From contig NZ_JABXYT010000001.1 of assembly GCF_013394775.1 (NCBI RefSeq), positions 882,501-946,500 on the forward strand: a stretch of DNA of 64,000 nucleotides, written 5' to 3'. A model generated the notes under the pieces. That model was not told where the DNA came from and did no database searches. It saw only the letters and a list, made by a program, of their open reading frames with translations. Each line of letters begins with the position of its first letter. The first letter of the stretch is position 1. Source of the DNA: Oribacterium sp. oral taxon 102. Lineage in GTDB: Bacteria; Bacillota; Clostridia; Lachnospirales; Lachnospiraceae. Made by a program: the position numbers and the translations under genes. Positions 35,278 to 44,438 of the stretch are shown here, one piece after another.

Positions 35278-36615
35278 TTATCTTCCGTCGTTGATGCGAT
35301 GGGCAAGCCGCGCGGCGCCCTCCCTGATATGCGCCAGAACTGCCTCCTCGTCGAGCTCTGTGAGCTGCCGATCCTTCATCAGCACCCTGCCGTTTGCGAT
35401 CGTGGTAATGACGGAGCGCCCGCTCATGCCGAAGAGCATATGCCCGTTTAAATTGGAGCTGTCCATCGGCGTCGGCGGGATGTAGTCCGTGATGATGACA
35501 TCAGCGGCGGCATTCTTCTCCAGCACGCCGAGCTTCTTCCGGAAGTAGCGGTTCGCGATCGTCGCATTATGCCGGAAGAGCATCTCCGGAACCTCCGCCC
35601 ATGCGGCATTCGGATCACAGAGGTGATGCTTGTGCAGAATGTTCGCCACTTTCCAGGACTCCAGCATATCGTGGGTGTAGCCGTCCGTGCCGAGACCGGT
35701 CACGATGCCGCGGTGTACGAGCTCCATGGTAGGAGGACAGCCGCAGGCATTGCCCATATTGGACTCCGGATTGTGCACCACCATGGTATCGGTGTCGCGG
35801 ATCAGATCCATTTCATGCGGATTGATGTAGATGCAGTGCGCGAGCAGTGTCTTCTCGCCGAGGATGTCCCAGTCGTAGAGACGATCCACAATGCGCTTAT
35901 GGTGCTTCCGGAGGCACTCCTGCAGATCGAGGATGCCCTCTGCGACGTGAATGTGATAGCCGATGCCATCCGGCTTCGCGGCGCGTACCCGTTCCATCGT
36001 CTCGTCCGAGATCGTGAAGCTGGCATGCATCCCGATCATCCCGGCGATCATGTCGGATTCGTCTGCGAGCGCGTGCTTCGCGAAGTCCACATTTTCCTGA
36101 ATGGACTGCAGCGCCTTCTCCTTTCCGTCGCGGTCGGAGATCTCGTAGCAGAGGCAACTCCGGATACCGGTTTCTCTGGCGGCCTCCTCGATCGCGAAGA
36201 GGGAGCCCGGGATCTCCCCAAAGCTCGCGTGGTGGTCGAAGATCGTGGTCACGCCGTTCTTGATGCACTCTATATAGGTAGCGAGCGCGGAGAGCTTCGT
36301 GTTCTCATTGTCGAGGCTGCGGTCGATCGTCCACCACTGTCCGTCGAGGATGTCGAGGAAGCCCTTCGGATGATAGCCCTTGATGGAGAGCCCTCTCGCC
36401 ATGGCAGAGTAGATGTGCTCATGGGCATTGATGAACGCCGGCATGATGACCCCGCCGTGCGCGTCGATGCATTCCGCATCCTTATAAATATTTTTGAGCT
36501 TTTCATAGCTTCCGACCGCAAGAATGCGGGTTCCGTCCAGCACAACCGCTCCGTTCTCGAAGAAGGGCTGCGAGGGATCTCTGGTAATCATTCTTCCGTT
36601 CCCGATTAATAGCAT
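35278..36615 (-). CDS. ssnA: SsnA-type aminohydrolase
   Basis: A 445-residue member of the amidohydrolase superfamily (guanine deaminase/chlorohydrolase-like). It shows the metal motif INAHEHIYSAMARG, FDHHAS, GMHASFTI and GLGTDGYTHDML with the C-terminal catalytic Asp. Homologues called SsnA occur beside ygfK, ygeXYW and xdhD in purine-catabolic loci. It probably deaminates or hydrolyses a purine-derived compound. It is the first gene of the minus-strand arm and carries a promoter with nearby AACCTA boxes. GGAAGCGTCT precedes the ATG. Confidence 0.92.
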   Translation of the reverse strand: MLLIGNGRMITRDPSQPFFENGAVVLDGTRILAVGSYEKLKNIYKDAECIDAHGGVIMPAFINAHEHIYSAMARGLSIKGYHPKGFLDILDGQWWTIDRSLDNENTKLSALATYIECIKNGVTTIFDHHASFGEIPGSLFAIEEAARETGIRSCLCYEISDRDGKEKALQSIQENVDFAKHALADESDMIAGMIGMHASFTISDETMERVRAAKPDGIGYHIHVAEGILDLQECLRKHHKRIVDRLYDWDILGEKTLLAHCIYINPHEMDLIRDTDTMVVHNPESNMGNACGCPPTMELVHRGIVTGLGTDGYTHDMLESWKVANILHKHHLCDPNAAWAEVPEMLFRHNATIANRYFRKKLGVLEKNAAADVIITDYIPPTPMDSSNLNGHMLFGMSGRSVITTIANGRVLMKDRQLTELDEEAVLAHIREGAARLAHRINDGR

Positions 36616-36678
36616 AGACGCTTCCTTTCTTATGCAGCTTGTGTATAAGTTCTAAAAACACAAATGTTTGACATTAAA

Positions 36679-36707
36679 AGTCTACCATTATGTCTATAAA
36701 AATGCAA
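36679..36707 (-). promoter_or_regulatory. Promoter of ssnA-ygfK-hydA
   Basis: On the minus strand TTGCAT and TAGACT are 17 bases apart. AACCTA box 1 starts seven bases upstream of the -35. Confidence 0.55.
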
Positions 36708-36713
36708 TGAGAA

Positions 36714-36731
36714 AACCTAAAAATTTTTTTG
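36714..36731. promoter_or_regulatory. AACCTA box 1 (candidate operator)
   Basis: AACCTAAAAATTTTTTTG lies between the divergent ssnA and regulator promoters. Box 2 starts exactly 21 bp later in the same orientation, two helical turns. Confidence 0.6.
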
Positions 36732-36734
36732 AAA

Positions 36735-36750
36735 AACCTATTTTTTTTCA
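36735..36750. promoter_or_regulatory. AACCTA box 2 (candidate operator)
   Basis: AACCTATTTTTTTTCA, direct repeat of box 1, ending 9 bases before the -35 of the regulator promoter. Confidence 0.6.
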
Positions 36751-36759
36751 TAAAACCAC

Positions 36760-36787
36760 TTGCAATTTCAGAGATTCATGGTATAGT
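36760..36787 (+). promoter_or_regulatory. Promoter of the regulator-ygeX-ygeY-ygeW-arcC operon
   Basis: TTGCAA and TATAGT are 16 bases apart. AACCTA boxes 1 and 2 lie upstream and box 3 lies just downstream over the expected start site. Confidence 0.7.
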
Positions 36788-36795
36788 GGTGTTGT

Positions 36796-36814
36796 GCTAA
36801 AAAAAATTTAGGTT
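36796..36814. promoter_or_regulatory. AACCTA box 3, inverted (candidate operator)
   Basis: On the minus strand AACCTAAATTTTTTTTAGC. It begins nine bases after the -10 and would cover the start of transcription, a repressor-type position. Confidence 0.6.
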
Positions 36815-36905
36815 CAGCAGCAAAACTAGCCTGCTTCCGGAGAGGGGCGGGAGAGAGCACAAAAACTCCGATACCGAAGGGTGGATGATGCAAGGAGGGA
36901 CAAAG

Positions 36906-37595
36906 ATGAGTGAACCCGAATATATGAATTATGGATATGAGAGTGAGCGTGAGGTCGGCATGGAACGGCTGGTGACGATCGCCCACGGAATATCCAGACA
37001 GTTCGGCAGAGACTGTGAGGTCTGCATCCACGATCTCGCGATTAAGGATCTGGAGCACACGATTGTATTTATCATAAACGGTCATGTGACGGGACGGAAA
37101 GCCGGTGACGGCGCCTCGAAGGTGGTGCTGGAGACGCTGGAGGCGCTGGAGAGGGGGGAAAGCATCACGGATCACCTCGGTTACCGGACGCATACGTCGG
37201 ATGGCAAGATCCTGAAGTCCTCGACGATTTTCCTGAAAGATGAGGACGGCAGGTACCGTTACATCATGGGGATCAACTATGATATCACCTCCTTCGTCAA
37301 TGCTGCAGGCGCGATCGACGTACTGACAACGGTGGAGGATGAGGGTGAGAGCGATCGGGACGGGGAGATCCCGCTTAATGTCAACGAGCTGCTCGACAGT
37401 CTCATCAATCAGAGCGTGAAGCTGATCGGGAAGCCGCCGGCACTGATGAATAAGGAAGAGAAGATCCGCGCGATCCGGTTCCTGAAGAATGCGGGAGCCT
37501 TTCTGATTACGAAGTCGGGCGACAAGGTTTCGAATTTTTACGATATCAGCAAGTTTACGCTTTACAGCTACATCGATCAGGCAGGTAAGAGATAA
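36906..37595 (+). CDS. YheO/DauR-type PAS and helix-turn-helix transcriptional regulator
   Basis: A 229-residue regulator. An N-terminal YheO-type PAS domain (about 20-125) contains CEVCIHDL, GRKAGDGASKVVLE and YIMGINYDIT; the C-terminus (about 165-229) is a helix-turn-helix of the YheO/DauR kind: KEEKIRAIRFLKNAGAFLI and FYDISKFTLYSYI. Family members sense small amino-acid-like or other metabolites. It is the first gene of the right arm and divergent from ssnA, so it is the natural controller of the purine cluster; AACCTA boxes flank its promoter. The start MSEPEY is chosen for AAGGAGGGACAAAG. Confidence 0.88.
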   Translation: MSEPEYMNYGYESEREVGMERLVTIAHGISRQFGRDCEVCIHDLAIKDLEHTIVFIINGHVTGRKAGDGASKVVLETLEALERGESITDHLGYRTHTSDGKILKSSTIFLKDEDGRYRYIMGINYDITSFVNAAGAIDVLTTVEDEGESDRDGEIPLNVNELLDSLINQSVKLIGKPPALMNKEEKIRAIRFLKNAGAFLITKSGDKVSNFYDISKFTLYSYIDQAGKR

Positions 37596-37694
37596 GGGGG
37601 CGCCGGTTGATCCGGGAAAGCTGCGTGCGAGGGGAATACACGTGCGCGAGTCATGAATGGATCAGCGCTTTCATAAATAAAAAAGGAGGGTGCA

Positions 37695-38891
37695 ATGAAT
37701 CAGGATGTAAAATGGGTTTTAAACCGGATGCCGAAGACAGAGGATCGGAATCTGCCGCTGATGTCTATGAAAGAGGTGAAGAAGGCGAGAGCCTTCCATG
37801 AGAGCTTCCCGCAGTACAGCGAGACGCCGCTTGCCGATCTTCCGCATCTTGCAGAGTACCTTGGCGTCGCGAAGCTTTGCGTGAAGGATGAGTCCTATCG
37901 ATTCGGACTGAACGCCTTCAAGGTACTGGGGGGCTCCTATGCGATTGCCCGCTATATCGCCTCGGAGACAGGAAAGGACGTTTCCGAGCTGCCCTACAGC
38001 GTACTGACCTCAGAGAAGCTGAAGGAGGAGTTCGGAACGGCGACCTTCTTCTCGGCAACGGACGGGAACCACGGCAGGGGCGTGGCATGGGCAGCCAACA
38101 AGCTGCACCAGAACGCAGTGATCATCATGCCGAAGGGCTCCACAGAGACCCGTCTCCGGAACATCCAGAAGGAGAACGCGAAGGCGTGGATCTCCGATGT
38201 GAACTATGACGAGTGCGTACGGCAGGCTGCGAAGCTCGCGTCCGAGACCGAGCATGGCGTCGTCGTGCAGGATACCGCGTGGGAGGGCTATGAGGAGATT
38301 CCTGCGTGGATCATGGAGGGCTACGGCACGATGGCGGACGAGGCTGCGGAGCAGTTCGGAGAGCGTCCGACCCATGTCTTCGTACAGGCGGGGGTTGGCT
38401 CTCTTGCCGGAGCGGTGGTCGGCTACTTCGCGAACCGCTACAGGGAGAACCCGCCGATCATGACAGTAGTGGAGGCATCCGCGGCCGCCTGCCTGTATAA
38501 GGGCGCGGTCGCGGCAGACGGCGAGATCCGCATCGTGGACGGAGACATGGACACCATTATGGCTGGACTTGCCTGCGGTGAGCCGAATATCACCTCCTGG
38601 GATATCCTGAAGAACCATGTACGCTGCTTCATTTCCGCAGAGGACAACGCTGCGGCGCGCGGTATGCGCATCCTGAACGCCCCGCTGAAGGGGGATCCGC
38701 AGGTGCTCTCCGGTGAGTCCGGTGCGGCAGCCTTCGGTGCCTTCGCGACGCTGATGCAGTTCCCGGAATACGCGGAGCTCAGGGAAGCACTGGAAATCAA
38801 GAAGGACTCCCGCATCCTCTTCTTCTCGACAGAGGGGGATACTGACCCGGACAGATGGAAGAACATCATCTGGGAGGCGAAAGAACGCTGA
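37695..38891 (+). CDS. ygeX: Diaminopropionate ammonia-lyase
   Basis: A PLP enzyme that splits 2,3-diaminopropionate into pyruvate and two ammonia. The 398-residue protein has the PLP lysine Lys76 in RFGLNAFKVLGGSYA, the family's ATDGNHGRGVAWAA and the glycine-rich AGVGSLAGAVVGY. In E. coli and gut clostridia ygeX sits with ygeY, ygeW, ssnA and ygfK, as here. It would release carbon and nitrogen late in purine breakdown (inference). AAGGAGGGTGCA precedes the ATG. Confidence 0.95.
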   Translation: MNQDVKWVLNRMPKTEDRNLPLMSMKEVKKARAFHESFPQYSETPLADLPHLAEYLGVAKLCVKDESYRFGLNAFKVLGGSYAIARYIASETGKDVSELPYSVLTSEKLKEEFGTATFFSATDGNHGRGVAWAANKLHQNAVIIMPKGSTETRLRNIQKENAKAWISDVNYDECVRQAAKLASETEHGVVVQDTAWEGYEEIPAWIMEGYGTMADEAAEQFGERPTHVFVQAGVGSLAGAVVGYFANRYRENPPIMTVVEASAAACLYKGAVAADGEIRIVDGDMDTIMAGLACGEPNITSWDILKNHVRCFISAEDNAAARGMRILNAPLKGDPQVLSGESGAAAFGAFATLMQFPEYAELREALEIKKDSRILFFSTEGDTDPDRWKNIIWEAKER

Positions 38892-38919
38892 ATCCGATTT
38901 ATCGATAGATTATCCTCTT

Positions 38920-38946
38920 GGCGCGCCCGGCGTTTCCGGGCGTGCC
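38920..38946 (+). other. Hairpin between ygeX and ygeY
   Basis: GGCGCGCCCGG and CCGGGCGTGCC pair (one G-T) around CGTTT; no T-run follows. Confidence 0.6.
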
Positions 38947-39004
38947 GCCTAAATCATGAGAACGTTGTGCCGGGGAACCGGTATTTCATAAAAGGAGAAG
39001 AAAC

Positions 39005-40333
39005 ATGGGAAAGCTGACACAGGCTGAGTTACATGCAATTAAGGAAAAGGCAGAGAGCTACCGCGCCGACATGACCGCATTCCTGCGTGCCATCGTACGG
39101 AATCCGGGTGAGTCCGCCGAGGAGGCGGCGCACGTCGAGACCATCCGCAGGGAGATGGAGAAGGTTGGCTTCGACGAGGTCAAGGTCGATCCGCAGGGCA
39201 ATGTAATGGGCTTCATCGGAAGCGGCGAGACCCTCATTGCTTTCGACGGGCATATCGATACTGTGGGCATCGGCAATCGTGACAACTGGAGCTTCGATCC
39301 CTACGAGGGCTATGAGAACGAGACGGAAATCGGCGGCAGAGGCGTATCGGATCAGCTCGGCGGCACCGTTTCCGCAGTCTATGCGGCGAAGATCATGAAG
39401 GAGCTCGGACTGCTGGACAAGAAGTACCGCATCATGGTGGTCGGAACGGTACAGGAGGAGGACTGCGACGGTCTGTGCTGGGAGTATATCTGCAAGGAGG
39501 ACAAGATCCGTCCGGAGTTCGTGATTTCCTCCGAGCCGACCGACGGCGGACTCTACCGCGGACAGCGCGGACGCATGGAGATTCGCATTGATGTCAAGGG
39601 CGTTTCCTGCCACGGCTCCGCACCGGAGAGAGGCGACAACGCGATTTACAAGATGGCGGATATCCTGCAGGATATCAGAGCGCTCAACAACAACGGCGAC
39701 GCGGAGTCCACAGAGATTAAGGGTCTCGTGAAGATGCTGAACCCGAAGTTCAATCCGGAGTGGAAGGAGGCACGCTTCCTCGGACGCGGCACCGTGACCG
39801 CTTCTCAGATTTTCTATACCTCTCCGTCCCGCTGTGCGGTAGCGGATTCCTGCGCGGTTTCTCTCGACAGGAGAATGACGGTCGGCGAGACTTGGGAGTC
39901 CTGCCTCGAGGAGATCCGGCAGCTTCCGGCAGTGAAGAAGTACGGGGAGGATGTCAAGGTTTCCATGTACAACTATGACCGTCCGTCCTACACGGGTTTG
40001 GTATATCCGATCGAGTGCTACTTCCCGACCTGGGTCATCCCGGAGGATCATCCGGTCTGCACTGCGGCTGTGGCAGCCTATCATGATCTCTTCGGAGAAA
40101 AGCGGATCGGCGCAGAGGCAGTCCGTGCGGAGAGAGAGGTGCGTCCGCTCCTCGACAAGTGGACCTTCTCGACCAATGGCGTTTCTATCATGGGCAGAAA
40201 CGGCATCCCGGTTCTCGGTTTCGGTCCCGGCGCAGAGGCACAGGCTCATGCGCCGAATGAGATCACTTGGAAGCAGGATCTGGTGACCTGCGCCGCCTTC
40301 TATGCCGCGCTTCCGAGCTACTACGAGAAGTAA
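39005..40333 (+). CDS. ygeY: YgeY-type M20 family hydrolase (selenium-metabolism linked)
   Basis: A 442-residue M20/M25 metallohydrolase. Metal motifs include [25 protein letters not shown] and [11 protein letters not shown], plus [27 protein letters not shown] in the lid region. The family acts on amide or peptide bonds of small substrates, and YgeY homologues travel with ygeX and ygeW. It probably cleaves a ureido or acyl-diaminopropionate-type intermediate to feed YgeX (inference). AAAGGAGAAGAAAC precedes the ATG. Confidence 0.93.
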   Translation: MGKLTQAELHAIKEKAESYRADMTAFLRAIVRNPGESAEEAAHVETIRREMEKVGFDEVKVDPQGNVMGFIGSGETLIAFDGHIDTVGIGNRDNWSFDPYEGYENETEIGGRGVSDQLGGTVSAVYAAKIMKELGLLDKKYRIMVVGTVQEEDCDGLCWEYICKEDKIRPEFVISSEPTDGGLYRGQRGRMEIRIDVKGVSCHGSAPERGDNAIYKMADILQDIRALNNNGDAESTEIKGLVKMLNPKFNPEWKEARFLGRGTVTASQIFYTSPSRCAVADSCAVSLDRRMTVGETWESCLEEIRQLPAVKKYGEDVKVSMYNYDRPSYTGLVYPIECYFPTWVIPEDHPVCTAAVAAYHDLFGEKRIGAEAVRAEREVRPLLDKWTFSTNGVSIMGRNGIPVLGFGPGAEAQAHAPNEITWKQDLVTCAAFYAALPSYYEK

Positions 40334-40357
40334 ACGCATTTCCCGCATCAGCAGGCA

Positions 40358-40377
40358 GGGAGGCGCTTGCGCCTCCC
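40358..40377 (+). other. Hairpin between ygeY and ygeW
   Basis: GGGAGGCGC and GCGCCTCCC pair around TT; no T-run follows. Confidence 0.6.
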
Positions 40378-40416
40378 GCAGAAAACATATTTATTTATTT
40401 TAAAGGAGATCAGAAA

Positions 40417-41616
40417 ATGGATAAGAAGCAGCTGAAAGAGTATATCGAGGAGCTGAAGGGTCTGGATTTTGATATGTTCCAGAAGGATTTTTTCCTGACA
40501 TGGGAGAAGAGCGAGGATGAGCTGAAGGCGGTCTGGAATGTAGCGGATGCACTCAGAAATCTCCGCGAGAGAAACATTTCCACCAAGGTGTTCGATTCCG
40601 GACTGGGCATCTCCCTCTTCCGTGACAATTCCACCAGAACCCGTTTCTCCTTCGCTTCTGCCTGCAACCTGCTCGGACTGGAGGTACAGGATCTGGACGA
40701 GGGCAAGTCGCAGATTGCACATGGTGAGACGGTGCGGGAGACTGCGAACATGATCTCCTTCATGGCGGACATCATTGGCATCCGCGATGATATGTATATC
40801 GGCAAGGGCAATAAGTATATGCATGATGTAGCGGACGCGGTGCAGCAGGGACATGACGACGGCGTGCTCGAGCAGAGACCGACCCTCGTCAACCTCCAGT
40901 GCGATATCGATCATCCGACACAGTGTATGGCGGATGCGCTGCATGTCATCCACGAGCTGGGCGGCATAGAGAATCTGAAGGGCAAGAAGCTCGCGATGAG
41001 CTGGGCATATTCTCCGTCCTACGGCAAGCCGCTCTCCGTACCGCAGGGTGTAATCGGACTGTTCACGCGACTGGGCATGGAGGTCGTTCTCGCGCACCCG
41101 GAGGGCTATGATGTCATGGAGGATGTCGTAGAGGTAGCGAAGAAGAATGCGGCAGAGTCCGGCGGGTCCTTCCGTATCACCAATGATATGAAGGATGCCT
41201 TCAAGGATGCCGATGTCGTATACCCGAAGTCATGGGCACCGTTCGCCGCGATGGAGAAGAGAACCAATCTCTATGCAGAGGGCGATCAGGACGGCATCAA
41301 GGCGCTGGAGAAGGAGCTGCTCGCACAGAACGCGGAGCATAAGGATTGGGCATGCACCGAGGAGATGATGAAGCTCACGAAGGACGGCAAGGCACTGTAT
41401 CTCCACTGCCTGCCCGCGGACATCTCCGGTGTTTCCTGCGAGGAGGGAGAAGTCGACGGCTCCGTATTTGATCGTTACAGAGACCCGCTCTACAAGGAGG
41501 CTTCCTATAAGCCGTATGTTATCGCCGCAATGATCCTGCTCGAGAAGTTCAAGGATCCGGCGAAGGTGCTGGAGGAGCTCGAGAAGAGAGGACAGCAGCG
41601 TATTTTCGAGGCATAA
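40417..41616 (+). CDS. ygeW: YgeW-type knotted carbamoyltransferase
   Basis: A 399-residue relative of aspartate/ornithine carbamoyltransferases in the knotted YgeW subgroup. The carbamoyl-phosphate loop is DNSTRTRFSF, HPTQCMAD binds the carbamoyl group, and the C-terminus has LHCLPADISGVSCEEGEV. The natural carbamoyl acceptor is not established. Run in reverse on a carbamoylated purine fragment it would yield carbamoyl phosphate for the carbamate kinase next door (inference). AAAGGAGATCAGAAA precedes the ATG; the longer frame overlapping ygeY is not used. Confidence 0.94.
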   Translation: MDKKQLKEYIEELKGLDFDMFQKDFFLTWEKSEDELKAVWNVADALRNLRERNISTKVFDSGLGISLFRDNSTRTRFSFASACNLLGLEVQDLDEGKSQIAHGETVRETANMISFMADIIGIRDDMYIGKGNKYMHDVADAVQQGHDDGVLEQRPTLVNLQCDIDHPTQCMADALHVIHELGGIENLKGKKLAMSWAYSPSYGKPLSVPQGVIGLFTRLGMEVVLAHPEGYDVMEDVVEVAKKNAAESGGSFRITNDMKDAFKDADVVYPKSWAPFAAMEKRTNLYAEGDQDGIKALEKELLAQNAEHKDWACTEEMMKLTKDGKALYLHCLPADISGVSCEEGEVDGSVFDRYRDPLYKEASYKPYVIAAMILLEKFKDPAKVLEELEKRGQQRIFEA

Positions 41617-41675
41617 TCACAGGAGAGGCGGGGGATCTGCCGACAGGCTGCTCCTGCTTTTCTATCATTGGTTTT

Positions 41676-41712
41676 TGAGGCATCTGGACAGGACTTCGTT
41701 CGAGATGCCTCA
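41676..41712 (+). other. Hairpin upstream of the carbamate kinase gene
   Basis: TGAGGCATCT and AGATGCCTCA form a 10-bp stem with a 17-base loop, followed by TCTTCATT. It may be an attenuator or stability element. Confidence 0.55.
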
Positions 41713-41736
41713 TCTTCATTCAGGAGTAAAAAACAT

Positions 41737-42675
41737 ATGGAAAAGAAGAAAATCGTCATTGCGCTCGGCGGCAATGCCCTCGGAAACACCCTGCCGGAGC
41801 AGATGATCGCAGTGAAGACAACTGCAAAGGCAATCGTTGATCTGGTAGAGGATGGAAACGAGGTCGTCGTCGTACACGGTAACGGTCCGCAGGTTGGTGT
41901 TATCAACAATGCCATGACCGAATATGCACAGCAGGACGGTTCCAATCCGGCGCCGCTCTCCGTCTGTGTGGCAATGAGTCAGGCATATATCGGCTATGAC
42001 ATTCAGAATGCACTGCGCGAGGAGTTCCTGAACCGGGAGCTCGCAGTACCGCCGATCGCAACGATGGTGACGCAGGTGCGTGTAGACGCGGATGATCCGG
42101 CATTCCGGACGCCATCCAAGCCGATCGGCAGATTCATGAACAAGGATCTCGCACTGAAAGAGGCGGGAGAGAGAGGCTGGATCGTGAAAGAGGACGCAGG
42201 CAGGGGCTACCGCAGAGTGGTCGCTTCCCCGAAGCCGAAGGAAATCATCGAGCTCCCCGCAATCCGTGCGATGGCAGACAGCGGACAGCTGGTGATCTGC
42301 TGCGGCGGCGGCGGAATCCCGGTTGTAGCGGAGGGCAAGCACCTCGCCGGTGTTCCGGCAGTGATTGACAAGGATTTTGCAGCGGCACTGCTTGCGGAGA
42401 CGATGGAAGCGGATATGCTGGTGATCCTGACGGCGGTAGAGAAGGTCGCGATCCGCTACGGCAAGCCGGAGCAGAAGTGGCTTTCCGACATTTCCGTGGC
42501 GGAGGCGGAGCAGTATGCTGCGGACGGCGAGTTCGCGCCGGGCTCCATGCTCCCGAAGGTGCAGGCGGCGGTCAACTTCGCGCGCTCCGGTGAGAATCGC
42601 ACTGCGATCATTACCCTGCTTGAGAAGGCGAGAGAGGCACTGCGCGGCGAAACCGGTACGAGAATCAAGAAGTAA
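41737..42675 (+). CDS. arcC: Carbamate kinase
   Basis: It makes ATP from carbamoyl phosphate and ADP, releasing ammonia and CO2. The 312-residue protein starts KKKIVIALGGNALGN, has VVVVHGNGPQVG, and the central VICCGGGGIPVV. The start is set at MEKKK with CAGGAGTAAAAAACAT before it. As last gene of the right arm (YqeA/ArcC position in related loci) it is the probable energy-yielding step of the pathway. Confidence 0.95.
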   Translation: MEKKKIVIALGGNALGNTLPEQMIAVKTTAKAIVDLVEDGNEVVVVHGNGPQVGVINNAMTEYAQQDGSNPAPLSVCVAMSQAYIGYDIQNALREEFLNRELAVPPIATMVTQVRVDADDPAFRTPSKPIGRFMNKDLALKEAGERGWIVKEDAGRGYRRVVASPKPKEIIELPAIRAMADSGQLVICCGGGGIPVVAEGKHLAGVPAVIDKDFAAALLAETMEADMLVILTAVEKVAIRYGKPEQKWLSDISVAEAEQYAADGEFAPGSMLPKVQAAVNFARSGENRTAIITLLEKAREALRGETGTRIKK

Positions 42676-42690
42676 TCCATACAGAGGCAG

Positions 42691-42734
42691 AAAAGAGGGG
42701 CTGTCGCACCATTTAGTGCGACAGCCCCTCTTTT
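42691..42734. terminator. Bidirectional terminator after carbamate kinase
   Basis: AAAAGAGGGGCTGTCGCAC and GTGCGACAGCCCCTCTTTT are perfect complements around CATTTA. Confidence 0.92.
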
Positions 42735-42759
42735 CACAGCTTCAGAAGCTTTAATCCTC

Positions 42760-42876
42760 CTAATAGCAGATGACGTATGCTTTGATATCTTTTCCTCTTT
42801 CGGATATGCTGAGAGGAATCGTCAGGATATCCTTCCCGACTGCCCCCTTGTAATATTCCCTTGCAATACCGCCTTG
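42760..42876 (-). pseudogene. Orphan C-terminal coding fragment
   Basis: The 310 bases between arcC and the permease hold, besides the terminator, a minus-strand frame of 38 codons ending in ISERGKDIKAYVICY and a TAG, with REYYKGAVGKDILTIPLS before that. Stops lie immediately upstream and no start is visible. It looks like the tail of a lost gene; I do not recognise the family. Confidence 0.3.
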
Positions 42877-42985
42877 TCCCTATTATGCTCTATGAAAGCC
42901 TTTTATAATACCTGAAATACGAAAAGAGAAGAAGCAATTTTACTGCTGTCGTATCGTGCTGTACGTGTTCTCTGCATGGAGAACC

Positions 42986-44323
42986 TTATACCTCCTGCTT
43001 CAGCTCCATATCCTTCGGCAGAACCAGATTCAGCACGAAGGCGACCACGAAGACGACGGCGACGACATTCGCGCCGAAAACCATCTGTACCATCTCCGGG
43101 AAGGATTTCCAGATCTCGATCTCAGAGGCAGTGGTGAAGCCGATGCCGACCGCGAGAGAAAGGGCTGCGATCGTCATATTCCGCTGGGTGAAGCCGCAGG
43201 CCGCGATCATCTGCATTCCGGAGACGACGATCGTCCCGAACATCATGATCGTGCAGCCGCCGAGCACGCACTGCGGCAGGGAAGCAAAGAAATTACCGAC
43301 AGGAGGAAGCAGACCTGCGAGAAGCATGGCTGCCGCGCCGGTGGCGATGGTATAACGGTTTACGACCTTGGTCATCGCGATCAGCCCGACATTCTGTGAG
43401 AAGGAGGTGATCGGCGGACAGCCGAAGAGGGAAGAAATGCTGGACGCATAGCCATCACAGGCGAGGGAGCCGGAAATTTCCTTTTCCGTGATTTCCCGCT
43501 TCAGTCCGCCCGCTACCATGGCGGAGGTATCGCCGATCGTCTCTGCTGCGGAAACCAGGAAAATGATGCAGATAGAGAGAATCGCGCCGAGATGGAACTC
43601 CGGCTTAAAGAGCAGGAGATGCGGGAGAGCGATAAGGCCTCCGGAGAAGATTGTGCTCAGATCGACCTTGCCGGCGAAGATGGAGAGGATGTAGCCCGCG
43701 ATCAGTCCCGCGAGGACGGAGAGCTGCTTGAGGTAGCCCTTTGCGAAGATTGTCCAGAGAATGCAGACGATCAGCGTAGCGCTCGCGATCAGGAGATTTG
43801 ATATAGAGCCGAAGTCCTCAGCATAGCCGCCGCCGAAGGAACGCGCGCCCACGGTGAAGAGCGAGAAGCCGATCGAGGTTACGACGGTAGCTGCAACAAT
43901 CGGGGAAATGAAGCGTTTCCAATACTTCGCAAGCAGTCCGAGCGTCCCCTCGAAGAGCCCGCCGATCATGACGGCGCCAACCACGGCAGGATAGCCGTAA
44001 TTTGCTCCGATGGTGCAGAGTATCGTGACGAAGGTGAAGCTGACACCCATGACGATCGGAAGCTTCGCGCCGATTCGCCAGACGGGGAAGAGCTGTATCA
44101 TTGTGGCGATGCCGGCGACGAACATGGCGTTCTGCAGGAGCATCGCGAGCTGTCCGGGTGCGAGACTCGGACTCGCCGCACCGGCGATAATGGTGATCGG
44201 CGTCAGATTGGCGACGAACATGGCGAGAACATGCTGCAGACCGAACGGGATGGATTTCAAAATAGGAACTTTCCCGTCCAATTGATAGATGTTTTGCATA
44301 CTGACATTGGAATCCTTACTCAT
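42986..44323 (-). CDS. NCS2-family purine permease (xanthine/uric acid type)
   Basis: A 445-residue nucleobase:cation symporter of the NCS2 family with about 14 membrane segments. PFGLQHVLAMFVANLTPI is the N-terminal signature and FSQNVGLIAMTKVVNRY the QNxG substrate motif; Glu in VSAAETIGDTSA is the purine-binding glutamate. Position among purine genes points to xanthine or urate uptake with protons or sodium. The start MSKDSNVSM is chosen for GAAGGAGGTTACT. Convergent with arcC and divergent from xdhA. Confidence 0.94.
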   Translation of the reverse strand: MSKDSNVSMQNIYQLDGKVPILKSIPFGLQHVLAMFVANLTPITIIAGAASPSLAPGQLAMLLQNAMFVAGIATMIQLFPVWRIGAKLPIVMGVSFTFVTILCTIGANYGYPAVVGAVMIGGLFEGTLGLLAKYWKRFISPIVAATVVTSIGFSLFTVGARSFGGGYAEDFGSISNLLIASATLIVCILWTIFAKGYLKQLSVLAGLIAGYILSIFAGKVDLSTIFSGGLIALPHLLLFKPEFHLGAILSICIIFLVSAAETIGDTSAMVAGGLKREITEKEISGSLACDGYASSISSLFGCPPITSFSQNVGLIAMTKVVNRYTIATGAAAMLLAGLLPPVGNFFASLPQCVLGGCTIMMFGTIVVSGMQMIAACGFTQRNMTIAALSLAVGIGFTTASEIEIWKSFPEMVQMVFGANVVAVVFVVAFVLNLVLPKDMELKQEV

Positions 44324-44392
44324 AGTAACCTCCTTCAAAATAGAATCCCCCAAACAGAAAAAAAGAAAATGGAAAACGCTTCTTTTTCGTTA

Positions 44393-44421
44393 AACTTATG
44401 ATAAGAAAAAAGTTTTCTCAA
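44393..44421 (-). promoter_or_regulatory. Candidate promoter of the purine permease
   Basis: On the minus strand TTGAGA and TAAGTT are 17 bases apart. AACCTA box 4 overlaps the -35. Confidence 0.45.
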
Positions 44422-44438
44422 CCTAAAAAAAAATCTTG
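44420..44438. promoter_or_regulatory. AACCTA box 4 (candidate operator)
   Basis: AACCTAAAAAAAAATCTTG in the permease-xdhA divergent region. A weaker AACCGAAAAAATTA follows at 44455-44468, and a TTGTA-n7-TACAA dyad (44436-44452) lies between them. Confidence 0.6.
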
